From Lachnospiraceae bacterium UBA3732 (GTDB taxonomy: Bacteria > Bacillota > Clostridia > Lachnospirales > Lachnospiraceae), in assembly GCA_002372545.1 (NCBI GenBank), contig DFHD01000105.1:1-7322 (forward strand): a DNA stretch of 7,322 bases. The letters run 5' to 3'. The notes beneath the pieces are model-generated. The model was given only the letters and a program-made list of their open reading frames with translations. It was not told the origin of the DNA and did not search any database. Positions 1-6,321 of this stretch are shown here, one piece after another (position 1 is the first letter of the stretch; every line of letters begins with the position of its first letter). Position numbers and translations under genes: made by a program.

Positions 1-6
1 GCACAG

Positions 7-39
7 AAAAAGAGCTAACCGGGGTAGGTTAGCTCTTTT
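7..39. terminator. Perfect 13-bp stem, likely bidirectional intrinsic terminator
   Basis: Bases 8-20 pair perfectly with bases 27-39 around a six-base loop (GGGGTA). The stem has an A-run at one foot and a T-run at the other, so it can act on either strand. On the minus strand the stem ends in TTTT and is followed by one more T and then CTGTGC, so it could be the final terminator of the ftsH transcript. On the plus strand it could end a convergent gene lying just outside the window. The structure is seen directly; termination is inferred. Confidence 0.75.
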
Positions 40-59
40 GGAGAAGGTATTTTAGTAAC

Positions 60-114
60 TTGGGGGGTTACTATTGGGGGTGTAGCAAAAAACTATAATG
101 TATTGGGGGGTTAC
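60..114. repeat. G-run repeat cluster downstream of ftsH
   Basis: The 12-mer TTGGGGGGTTAC occurs exactly at 60-71 and 103-114, with a diverged copy (ATTGGGGGTGTA) at 73-84 between them. The first copy also sits in a short palindrome, GTAAC/GTTAC, flanking the G run (55-71). On the minus strand these are C runs in the ftsH 3' region. A TATAAT hexamer lies at 94-99 on the plus strand, but I see no acceptable -35 at a normal distance. No coding potential is visible. The function is unknown. Confidence 0.6.
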
Positions 115-137
115 AAGTGTTATTATACGCATTCCCG

Positions 138-186
138 AAAAAAGATGTTGCCAAAAAAACATTTTTTTTGCATTTTTTTTTGGCAA
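138..186 (-). terminator. A/T-run hairpin after ftsH, possible terminator
   Basis: Bases 148-159 (TTGCC plus seven A) pair with 175-186 (seven T plus GGCAA), a 12-bp stem around a 15-base loop. Reading on the minus strand, the stem is followed after four bases by six T (143-138). It begins 40 nt past the ftsH stop codon. Most of the stem is A-U, so it is weaker than a textbook terminator, and the U tract is slightly displaced. It could be a first termination or mRNA 3'-end stabilising structure, with the stem at 7-39 as back-up. Confidence 0.45.
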
Positions 187-225
187 AACTGCCGAAGCTC
201 CTTTTTCCCCGCTGTCAGATTTTGT

Positions 226-2064
226 CTAAAATGATGCCGGGGACGGGTTCTCTTTGTCACTATTGAACAAGGAAGCGAACTCTTCGCCGGTAATTCTGTC
301 CTTTTCCAAGAGCAGATTTGCCGATTTATGCATCACATCCATGTTCGCCTGAATGACTTTTTTCGCCTCAGCGTAGCAATAATCGATGATTTTCTTCACT
401 TCTTCATCAATTTCCGTCATCACCTTGGAGCTGATTTTCTTCTCATGACCGATTTCGCGGCCCAGGAAGGTTTCATCCGATTCGCCCGTCTCATAGTTGA
501 TCAGACCCAGCGTGCTGGAGAAGCCATACTTCATAACCATTTCTCTGGCTCTCTTCGTTGCTACGAGAATATCGTGGGATGCACCGGTCGTAATATCATC
601 AAAGATCAGTTCTTCTGCAATACGTCCGCCCAGAAGGGTCATGATGTTATGCAGCATCTTGCCGCGGGTCACATACATGTCCTCGCCGGTCGGCAGCGGC
701 ATGGTGTAGCCGCCTGCGCCCTCTCCCGTCGGGATGATGGACACGATATGAACCGGTCCCACATCCGGAAGAAGATGGAACAGAATGGCATGTCCCGTCT
801 CATGGTAAGCCGTGATCCGCTTATCGTGCTCGGAAACAACACGGGAACGCTTTTCAGTTCCTATACCCGTCTTGATAAAGGACCTCTCCACATCCTCGCG
901 GCAGATATAGGGTCTGCCTTCCTTTGCAGCATGGATAGCCGCCTCATTCATGAGGTTTTCGAGATCCGCTCCCGAAAAGCCGGAGGTTGTTCTGGCAATA
1001 TCATGCAGATTGACATCATCGCCCAGATTCTTGCCTCTGGCATGAACCTTCAGGATGCTCTCTCTTCCCTTCACATCCGGAAGCGCCACTGTGATCCGCC
1101 GGTCAAAACGGCCGGGACGCAGAATAGCCGGATCCAGAATATCCACACGGTTTGTGGCCGCCATGACGATAATGCCCTCATTGTTGCCGAAACCGTCCAT
1201 TTCCACCAGGAGCTGGTTCAGCGTCTGCTCACGTTCATCATGGCCGCCGCCCAGACCTGTTCCTCTCCGTCTGGCAACAGCATCGATCTCATCGATAAAG
1301 ATAATACAGGGGGCATTCTTCTTGGCATCTTCAAAAAGGTCGCGGACACGAGACGCACCCACGCCGACAAACATTTCCACGAAGTCAGAACCGGAAATGG
1401 AGAAGAAGGGCACATTTGCCTCTCCTGCCACGGCCTTGGCCAGCAATGTCTTACCGGTTCCGGGGTGTCCCTCCAGGATCACGCCCTTGGGGATACGCGC
1501 GCCGATCCGGGTATACTTTTCCGGATTCCGGAGAAAGTCTACGATTTCCTCCAGTTCATCCTTTTCCTCCTCCAGCGCGGCAACATCACCAAAATTTACC
1601 CCTGTTTTTACATCCTTCTTTGCCCGGCTCTTCCCGAAATTCATCAGCTGGCTTCCGCCGCCTGCCCCTCCGCCGGCCACACGGCCCATGGAAAAGGTAA
1701 TAAATACGAGAAACAGGATGGTGCCATAGATATAAGGCAGCAGCCGCTGCAGCAGGCTTGGCCGCTTCACATCATTCAGCTCATAGGGATAACCCATTTT
1801 TTCCAGAATCTTCTGGGTATCCTTAACATCCGCGGTGTAAAACCGGACCGTATCACCGTCAGCCATCTCCAGATAAACTGTACCGGTGGGGACCTCCGCA
1901 TTCTGGTAGATCCTTACCTCATCAATTTGGTTTTTCTTCAGCTGATCCTCCAGTACCGAATTGTTGTACATGGTATTGGTGGACGAGCCCATATTACTGA
2001 TCCAGAAATATATGAGCAGTCCCACCAGAAGCAGGATCAGGTATAATGATGCTCCTTTTCTCAT
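226..2064 (-). CDS. ftsH: ATP-dependent membrane zinc metalloprotease FtsH
   Basis: FtsH forms a membrane-bound AAA+ hexamer that pulls misfolded or unassembled membrane proteins and some regulators into a zinc protease chamber. From ATG 2064 the protein has 612 residues, normal for the family. Domains in order: first membrane helix about 7-22; an outer-face domain about 25-105; second helix about 108-126; a Gly-rich linker; AAA+ module with Walker A at 199-206 (GHPGTGKT), pore motif F232-V-G, Walker B 254-261 (IIFIDEID) and arginine fingers R316 and R319; protease domain with HETGH at 421-425 and the third zinc ligand D498. All catalytic residues are present. Walker A has His where most FtsH have Pro. 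ATG 2064 is preceded by AGAGG ten bases upstream, and a second GAGG lies closer. The frame stays open upstream into tilS, through an Asn/Lys/Arg-rich stretch with no ATG, GTG or TTG until within tilS (next ATG at 2232), so the true start is the uncertain point. It follows tilS by 79 nt, probably in one transcript. Confidence 0.97.
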   Translation of the reverse strand: MRKGASLYLILLLVGLLIYFWISNMGSSTNTMYNNSVLEDQLKKNQIDEVRIYQNAEVPTGTVYLEMADGDTVRFYTADVKDTQKILEKMGYPYELNDVKRPSLLQRLLPYIYGTILFLVFITFSMGRVAGGGAGGGSQLMNFGKSRAKKDVKTGVNFGDVAALEEEKDELEEIVDFLRNPEKYTRIGARIPKGVILEGHPGTGKTLLAKAVAGEANVPFFSISGSDFVEMFVGVGASRVRDLFEDAKKNAPCIIFIDEIDAVARRRGTGLGGGHDEREQTLNQLLVEMDGFGNNEGIIVMAATNRVDILDPAILRPGRFDRRITVALPDVKGRESILKVHARGKNLGDDVNLHDIARTTSGFSGADLENLMNEAAIHAAKEGRPYICREDVERSFIKTGIGTEKRSRVVSEHDKRITAYHETGHAILFHLLPDVGPVHIVSIIPTGEGAGGYTMPLPTGEDMYVTRGKMLHNIMTLLGGRIAEELIFDDITTGASHDILVATKRAREMVMKYGFSSTLGLINYETGESDETFLGREIGHEKKISSKVMTEIDEEVKKIIDYCYAEAKKVIQANMDVMHKSANLLLEKDRITGEEFASLFNSDKENPSPASF

Positions 2065-2143
2065 CTTCCTCTTGCCTCTTTTCCTTCCTTTCTTGTCCTT
2101 CCTGTTGCTTTTGTTGTCTTTATTTCTTATTCTTTGATTGGTT

Positions 2144-3589
2144 CTATTGTTGTTTTGCTGACCTTGGTTCCTGTGTATCCTCCTCCGGAAGGTGTTCCGG
2201 AAAGGTTCCCTCCACACTGAGCACGGCGACATTCTCCGTTGCCGGCGTGACCTTGCAGCCCTCAGCCAGCCGGATACCCACAACCCAGAGGATATCCTGT
2301 CCGTCAGCCACCACAGGCCAGCTCTTTCTCTGCTCCGCCGGGATTTTCTGTCCGGTGAAGAAGCGGCTCAGCTTCCGGGTTCCGCCGTCCGGTAAAACCT
2401 TGATCCTGTCGCCCTGAACAGGGGTTCTGAGAACTAAATTGCCTTTTATTGTATCATAATCTATCATTTTCGTATATCTTTTTTTTGAAATCTCTTTTAC
2501 AGCCCCCCTCGGCAGGATTTCCACCCTTAGCCGGAGGTCATGGGACGAGCCGGGCAGGGCGTCCGTCTTCTCCAGTATGATCCGGTCATATTCTCTTCTG
2601 GCCAATATCCCACCGGGAAGCATGATCTTCTTCCCCGTTTCCTTATGCAGAAGCATTGCCGTATCCTCCGCATGAATCCTGCCGAAATCCTTTCTTCCCC
2701 CCGCCAGCCTTCCGAAAAGTGAAAGAAGAAATTCATACATAAATACTGCCGGTTCTTTTTCTGCCGCTCCTGCGGAGAAGGAAAACCGTCCCGTTTCTTC
2801 AACAAGACCGACCCTTTCCGCCAGAGAATCCATCTGTCTCTCCATATCCCTGTAAATCTGCTGCGAAGCCAGAGACAGCCGGATCAGATTCACCACCACT
2901 GCCGGATCTTTCTGCAACATGACAGGCAGAAGCCGCTGACGGATCACATTCCGGGCGTGAACCTCCGAAAAATTCGTTTCATCTGTTACATAGCTCTCCT
3001 GCAGTTCATCCAGATAGGCCTCGATCTCCCTGCGTCTCGTACCCAGGAACGGCCGGATCACATCTTCGTTTATCGGCAGCATCCCTCTCAGTCCGCGGAC
3101 ACCCGTGCCGCGGAGCATATGCATGAGCACCGTTTCCGCCTGATCGTCTCCATGATGGGCAACGGCAATCCAGCGAAGTCCCAGACGTTTTTTCTCGTTC
3201 CGGAGAATGGCATATCTTGCTTCCCGCGCCGCTTCCTCCAGCGTCTTCTTTTCCGATAGTTTAAGCGCCGGCACATCCACCTTCCGGATGATGCAGGGAA
3301 CCCCCAGCCTCCTGGCCAGAGCCGCCGTAAAATCCGCATCCCTGTCCGCCGTCTCCTGCCGGATGCCATGATGCACGTGCACTGCATATAAAGGAAAGCC
3401 ATACTTTTTTTTCAGTGCGGCCAGCACATGGAGCAGCGCAGTGGAATCCGCTCCTCCCGAAACGGCCGCCAGAATCCCGCATCCCACATTTTCAGAAGAT
3501 TCTCCTCCCCGGAGCTCTCCGGACTCCATCTCTGAAAGCATCCCTTGCCGCAGCATATATTCTTCAATTTTTAGTTCGAATTCTCTCAT
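2144..3589 (-). CDS. tilS: tRNA(Ile)-lysidine synthetase TilS
   Basis: TilS attaches lysine to C34 of the CAU-anticodon tRNA-Ile using ATP. The resulting lysidine makes the tRNA read AUA and accept isoleucine instead of methionine, and the gene is normally essential. The 481-residue product has the N-type ATP pyrophosphatase P-loop SGGADS at 44-49, the following HVHHGIR at 71-77, and the family block AHHGDDQAET at 144-153 with LRGTG shortly after. A TilS C-terminal domain (about 380-460) ends the fold, followed by a charged tail of about 20 residues. I chose ATG 3589 because AAAGG lies nine bases before it and homology to the family begins soon after; an upstream in-frame extension to 3679 would run through the divIC terminator. 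The last part of the gene overlaps an open ftsH reading frame. No hpt gene separates it from ftsH. Confidence 0.96.
   Translation of the reverse strand: MREFELKIEEYMLRQGMLSEMESGELRGGESSENVGCGILAAVSGGADSTALLHVLAALKKKYGFPLYAVHVHHGIRQETADRDADFTAALARRLGVPCIIRKVDVPALKLSEKKTLEEAAREARYAILRNEKKRLGLRWIAVAHHGDDQAETVLMHMLRGTGVRGLRGMLPINEDVIRPFLGTRRREIEAYLDELQESYVTDETNFSEVHARNVIRQRLLPVMLQKDPAVVVNLIRLSLASQQIYRDMERQMDSLAERVGLVEETGRFSFSAGAAEKEPAVFMYEFLLSLFGRLAGGRKDFGRIHAEDTAMLLHKETGKKIMLPGGILARREYDRIILEKTDALPGSSHDLRLRVEILPRGAVKEISKKRYTKMIDYDTIKGNLVLRTPVQGDRIKVLPDGGTRKLSRFFTGQKIPAEQRKSWPVVADGQDILWVVGIRLAEGCKVTPATENVAVLSVEGTFPEHLPEEDTQEPRSAKQQ
2179..2186 (-). promoter_or_regulatory. Strong Shine-Dalgarno-like GGAGGAGG without a normal start codon
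   Basis: Minus-strand GGAGGAGG lies inside the 3' end of tilS, about 35-40 nt before its stop codon. In the ftsH frame the next codons are ATA (2178-2176), CAC, AGG, AAC, with no ATG, GTG or TTG at usable spacing in that frame. The frame then runs unbroken into FtsH. It may be a relic or a non-standard start for a longer FtsH, a ribosome-loading site that helps coupling, or simply Glu-Glu codons (GAG GAG) of TilS. The motif is seen; any role is inference. Confidence 0.35.
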
Positions 3590-3625
3590 CCCGCTGAACC
3601 TTTTTTTGAAAACTAGTGCTGAGCA

Positions 3626-3655
3626 ATAATAACAAAACAAAGAATGACAAAACAA
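3626..3655 (-). promoter_or_regulatory. Weak promoter candidate for tilS-ftsH
   Basis: On the minus strand TTGTTT (3655-3650) is followed after 18 bases by TATTAT (3631-3626), about 37 bases before the tilS ATG. The -35 is poor. An alternative -35 (TTGTCA, 3650-3645) matches better but is only 13 bases from the same -10. The case for a promoter here rests mainly on the terminator just upstream, which would otherwise cut tilS-ftsH off from transcription. Confidence 0.3.
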
Positions 3656-3660
3656 AGAAT
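3632..3660. repeat. 14-bp direct repeat between divIC and tilS
   Basis: ACAAAACAAAGAAT occurs exactly at 3632-3645 and again at 3647-3660, a 15-base period. The second copy overlaps the foot of the divIC terminator stem, and on the minus strand the pair supplies its T-rich tail. It looks like a local slippage duplication; binding of a regulator is possible but not supported. Confidence 0.7.
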
Positions 3661-3687
3661 ACGGCTGCCGCACTGGCAACCGTATTC
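3657..3687 (-). terminator. Intrinsic terminator of divIC, overlapping its stop codon
   Basis: A 13-bp stem, with a single G-U pair as its only non-Watson-Crick pair on the minus-strand RNA, closes a five-base loop (AGUGC). It is formed by GAATACGGTTGCC and GGCAGCCGTATTC. On the minus strand it is followed by TTTGTTTTGTC, an interrupted U tract. The stem begins within the TGA stop of divIC (3688-3686). It should end or attenuate transcription before tilS. Confidence 0.75.
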
Positions 3688-3997
3688 AGTCTTTTTCTCT
3701 TGGCCTTATTACAATCTCATCCGGATACACAAGCCCGAGCTTACTCTTGGCTTCATCCTCGATATATTTCTTTGTCTGCATGTACTTCTCGAGCTCTTCG
3801 AGCTGAACCGTCTTCTGGTTCGCATCCTCAAGCTGCTGCTCCAGCACATGCTCCTGGATCAAAAGCTGATCATTCTTTTTCCGGAGTGAACGCGTACGCA
3901 CAAAGCACGCACCGACCACCAACGCTGAAATCAGAAAGACGACAAGCAGACCAATCCTTGACTGCCTTCTCCGCTGACCGCGATAACTTCTCTGCAT
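3686..3997 (-). CDS. divIC: Septum formation initiator protein, DivIC/FtsB family
   Basis: DivIC/FtsB proteins are small bitopic membrane proteins that join the FtsL-FtsQ/DivIB complex and help activate septal wall synthesis. From ATG 3997 the protein has 103 residues: a strongly basic cytoplasmic start (1-14, rich in Arg), one transmembrane helix about 15-34, a coiled-coil-like segment about 37-72 (Glu/Gln/Leu heptads), and the family end block, K77-YIEDEAKSKLGLVYPDE up to about residue 94. I chose ATG 3997 because GAGGGG lies seven bases before it. A longer frame from TTG 4063 would begin inside the -10 box of the promoter. The TGA stop is part of a terminator stem. The order divIC, tilS, ftsH matches Firmicute chromosomes, where spoIIE and hpt often intervene. 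The choice between the names divIC and ftsB cannot be settled by sequence reading alone; the neighbourhood favours divIC. Confidence 0.9.
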   Translation of the reverse strand: MQRSYRGQRRRQSRIGLLVVFLISALVVGACFVRTRSLRKKNDQLLIQEHVLEQQLEDANQKTVQLEELEKYMQTKKYIEDEAKSKLGLVYPDEIVIRPREKD

Positions 3998-4004
3998 AAT
4001 CCTA

Positions 4005-4010
4005 CCCCTC
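4005..4010 (-). promoter_or_regulatory. Ribosome binding site deciding the divIC start
   Basis: Minus-strand GAGGGG ends seven bases before ATG 3997. It is the only good Shine-Dalgarno match in this region and supports the 103-residue form of the protein. Confidence 0.75.
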
Positions 4011-4057
4011 AACCTTCTACGGGAACCATGCTTTATTTTATACCTTTTCAGCGAAGA

Positions 4058-4086
4058 ATTCAAGTACCAATCAAAAATTATGTCAA
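4058..4086 (-). promoter_or_regulatory. Sigma-A-type promoter for divIC
   Basis: A consensus -35 TTGACA (4086-4081) is followed after exactly 17 bases by TTGAAT (4063-4058), a four-of-six match to TATAAT. Transcription would start near 4051, leaving about 50 nt of leader before the divIC ATG. The -35 lies about 10 bases after the stop codon of the upstream gene, with no terminator hairpin between them, so readthrough from that gene is also possible. Confidence 0.6.
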
Positions 4087-4096
4087 CTTTTTCTGC

Positions 4097-6190
4097 CTAT
4101 TCTCCCCAGATTCCTTCAAGAAGGCCGTCCAGCGCCAGCCATTTCGGCTCCTGAAGCCTTCCTTCCTTATTGTTCAGACCATAGCTGCAGGTTGTTCCCT
4201 GTACGGATTGTTCCAGCTCGATCCCGTACTGTCCCAGGTCTCCCGTCAGCTCCTGCATGCTGGCCGTCCGGTTTTCATCCACCCTGGCAACAGACACGGC
4301 AGGAGAAGGCGTCCCCTCTGCCACAGCGTTACCCGTGATGGTATAGGTCCGGTCAAGCCGCAGGCTGCCGTCCAGGAAGCCATAGATTTCCACTTTAACA
4401 TCCACACCCGCTCCCTGTCCGAGCTCTGTCAGGATGACAAGCGTTTTGGAGCCGCATAATTCATTTTTCACATATGAGCCGGGATTCACCTTATATTCAA
4501 CGACTTCATCATTCTCAAAGGCATAGGCCTTTCTTTCCGATTTTGCCGGGTCGTTTGCGGTTTCCAGAATAAGCTCAGGCACACCGTTTCCGTCAAAATC
4601 ATAAAGATAACCCTTAATCCCTCCCAGGCTTTCCTTATTGGGCAGGATCTCATGATAATAGCGGACAAGCTGCGCATAGACCTGCTGCCAGGACTGGATC
4701 TTCTTCTTTGCCAGCTCTGTTTCGCCCTGGAATTCCACAGCGTTGAACATCACATCCGTTTCCTGGGGCTTTTCCATGGTTTTGGGATCATATTCAAAGG
4801 CTGTCACATCTCCATAATCCGCATTGACATGATAATAAATATGCGTTCCGTTATTTGCCCGTGCATCCACCACATACTCGCCGTTTTCCAGCTCGCCGGC
4901 CACGCAGTAATAGCCATAACCCTTTTTGATATCATCCATCATCGTGGAGGTCTGTTTAAAAATATAATTTTCCACTGCCTGGAGCGCCTGATCCTTCGTC
5001 AGCTGCGGATCCAGCTTCTGCCCGAAGGAATGGAGCTCAGGCGCAATGACCGTGCCGCTGCCCACCCGCTGGAGAACAGCATCCGCATGTGCCTTATCAA
5101 AGGTGAAACGATAATCCATGCCGTCTCCCTTGTAGAGGATCGCCGCCTCCACCGCATTATCGCCGGTAGAAGACAGTCTGACCGCACAGCCCCGGAAAAA
5201 GGCGATATCCTGTGTCGCATAGTTCGTCCCCTCAAAAAGGCCGACGTCCTCCATCCAGCTCTCACGGATTCCCGCAAATACCGTCCCCTCTTTATTCAGC
5301 GTAAGGTATCCATTATTCCGGAACACCAGCGGACACGCCTCCTTCATATTCTTCCAATGAGAGGCCGGCACACGGCATGTGCCCATCCTTTCCACACTTT
5401 CCTTCTCCGGATCGTATTGATAAAACCGGTACTCGCAGCCCTTTTCCGTACCCTTACGGAAGCCCTCGTCCCAGCTTTCCACGTAGATCATCAGCTCATC
5501 CACGCCGTCTCCGTTAAAATCCGCAACGGCATAACAGCAATAATAAACATCCTTCTCGTATTCAAAATCATATGCCTTCATGGCATAGGGACCGGTTTCC
5601 TTTTTTCCCCCGGAAAGGCTCTCGATATATTTCGAATACGCCATGGATGCCAGAGGACGGATTTCCTCCGGCGTGAGCTTATGCACAGCCTCTGTGTTTA
5701 CCTCATTCCAGGACTCTCCCTTTTTCTCCTCGTTCACATCCGCTTCAGCCTTTTCCGGAGAAACAGCCGCTCCGATCACTCCGGCAGCTTTTGGTTTTCC
5801 GCTTCCCGGTCTGAGAACAATGAACAGCGCAGCTCCCACAAGAAGGATTGCGAAGAGAATGCTGGCCGGCAGATACCACCAGGCGGCAAAGCCTCTCTTT
5901 TTCCCCTCTCCGGGCTCCCCTTCATCCTCCTGAAGATCTGCATCGTTCATCGCTGTTCCCTGCATCGCTGTCCCCGGCGCTGCTGTGGGCATTGCGGTTC
6001 CAGGCATCGCTTCTCCCGGCGCTGCTCCCGGCATTGCGGTTCCAGGCATTGCTACTCCCGGTGCTGTTGCGGCTCCGGTCCGTTCTTCCCCTTCCGGCGG
6101 GAAGGCGGAACCTGCAATGAATTCTGCTTTCTGTGCAGGCGGATTTCCGGCCGCACCCTTATTCCTGTTCTTATTATTCCTCTTGCTCAT
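4097..6190 (-). CDS. Unrecognised membrane-anchored protein with D-x-N-x-D-G loops
   Basis: I do not recognise a named family for the 697-residue product. It has a basic, Asn-rich start (1-12), a low-complexity Ala/Met/Pro/Gly repeat (47-81), an acidic patch (about 83-95), Lys-Lys-Arg (97-99), one transmembrane helix about 105-127, then about 570 residues probably outside the cell. Two EF-hand-like loops of the FG-GAP/VCBS kind are visible: DFNGDGVDEL (224-233) and DFDGNGVPEL (531-540), suggesting two related calcium-binding modules. Between them, about 398-470, is a segment with a helix followed by strands that faintly resembles a PepSY-type module (low confidence). No catalytic motif, sortase signal or lipobox is visible. 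ATG 6190 has AGAGG ten bases upstream; GTG starts at 6196 and 6211 are alternatives. The FHA gene ends 131 nt upstream, with no clear hairpin or promoter between, so the two may be co-transcribed. A long open frame on the opposite strand is a shadow. Confidence 0.9.
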   Translation of the reverse strand: MSKRNNKNRNKGAAGNPPAQKAEFIAGSAFPPEGEERTGAATAPGVAMPGTAMPGAAPGEAMPGTAMPTAAPGTAMQGTAMNDADLQEDEGEPGEGKKRGFAAWWYLPASILFAILLVGAALFIVLRPGSGKPKAAGVIGAAVSPEKAEADVNEEKKGESWNEVNTEAVHKLTPEEIRPLASMAYSKYIESLSGGKKETGPYAMKAYDFEYEKDVYYCCYAVADFNGDGVDELMIYVESWDEGFRKGTEKGCEYRFYQYDPEKESVERMGTCRVPASHWKNMKEACPLVFRNNGYLTLNKEGTVFAGIRESWMEDVGLFEGTNYATQDIAFFRGCAVRLSSTGDNAVEAAILYKGDGMDYRFTFDKAHADAVLQRVGSGTVIAPELHSFGQKLDPQLTKDQALQAVENYIFKQTSTMMDDIKKGYGYYCVAGELENGEYVVDARANNGTHIYYHVNADYGDVTAFEYDPKTMEKPQETDVMFNAVEFQGETELAKKKIQSWQQVYAQLVRYYHEILPNKESLGGIKGYLYDFDGNGVPELILETANDPAKSERKAYAFENDEVVEYKVNPGSYVKNELCGSKTLVILTELGQGAGVDVKVEIYGFLDGSLRLDRTYTITGNAVAEGTPSPAVSVARVDENRTASMQELTGDLGQYGIELEQSVQGTTCSYGLNNKEGRLQEPKWLALDGLLEGIWGE
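5948..6052 (-). repeat. 42-bp in-frame repeat encoding Ala-Met-Pro-Gly units
   Basis: Residues 47-81 of the membrane protein are two and a half copies of a 14-residue unit, AMPGTAMPGAAPGE then AMPGTAMPTAAPGT then AMQGTAM. At DNA level a 20-base stretch recurs exactly at 5988-6007 and 6030-6049, a 42-base period. It lies on the predicted cytoplasmic side, before the membrane helix, and is probably a flexible, disordered spacer that can change length by slippage. Confidence 0.8.
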
Positions 6191-6321
6191 GATCACTATT
6201 CCTCTTTGCACCGATTTCCGGCCGCCTGTAACACACTTTCCCGCAGCGACTGCGAAGCAGACAGTAAAATGCCGCAGCTAGTGCTCGCCTGCCAGCCACT
6301 GGGTTCAGCGGGAGTCAAAAA

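Noticed and set aside
94..99. Plus-strand TATAAT as a promoter
   Set aside because: No -35-like hexamer at 16-18 bases and no extended -10; not enough to call a promoter.
328..2046. 572-codon open frame on the plus strand, opposite ftsH
   Set aside because: It mirrors the whole FtsH coding region, has no domain-like motifs or convincing ribosome site, and results from codon bias of the real gene on the minus strand.
3686..4063. Longer DivIC starting at TTG 4063
   Set aside because: The codon lies within the -10 box of a good promoter and lacks a ribosome site, whereas ATG 3997 has GAGGGG at proper spacing.
3589..6313. 12-base inverted match (GGTTCAGCGGGA at 6302-6313 on plus, 3600-3589 on minus)
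   Set aside because: A 12-base match over this distance is expected by chance in a window of this size, and neither copy shows flanking structure.
6191..6321. Possible terminator or promoter between the FHA gene and the membrane protein gene
   Set aside because: Only stems of about four base pairs without a U tract, and a TTGACT without a matching -10 were seen.
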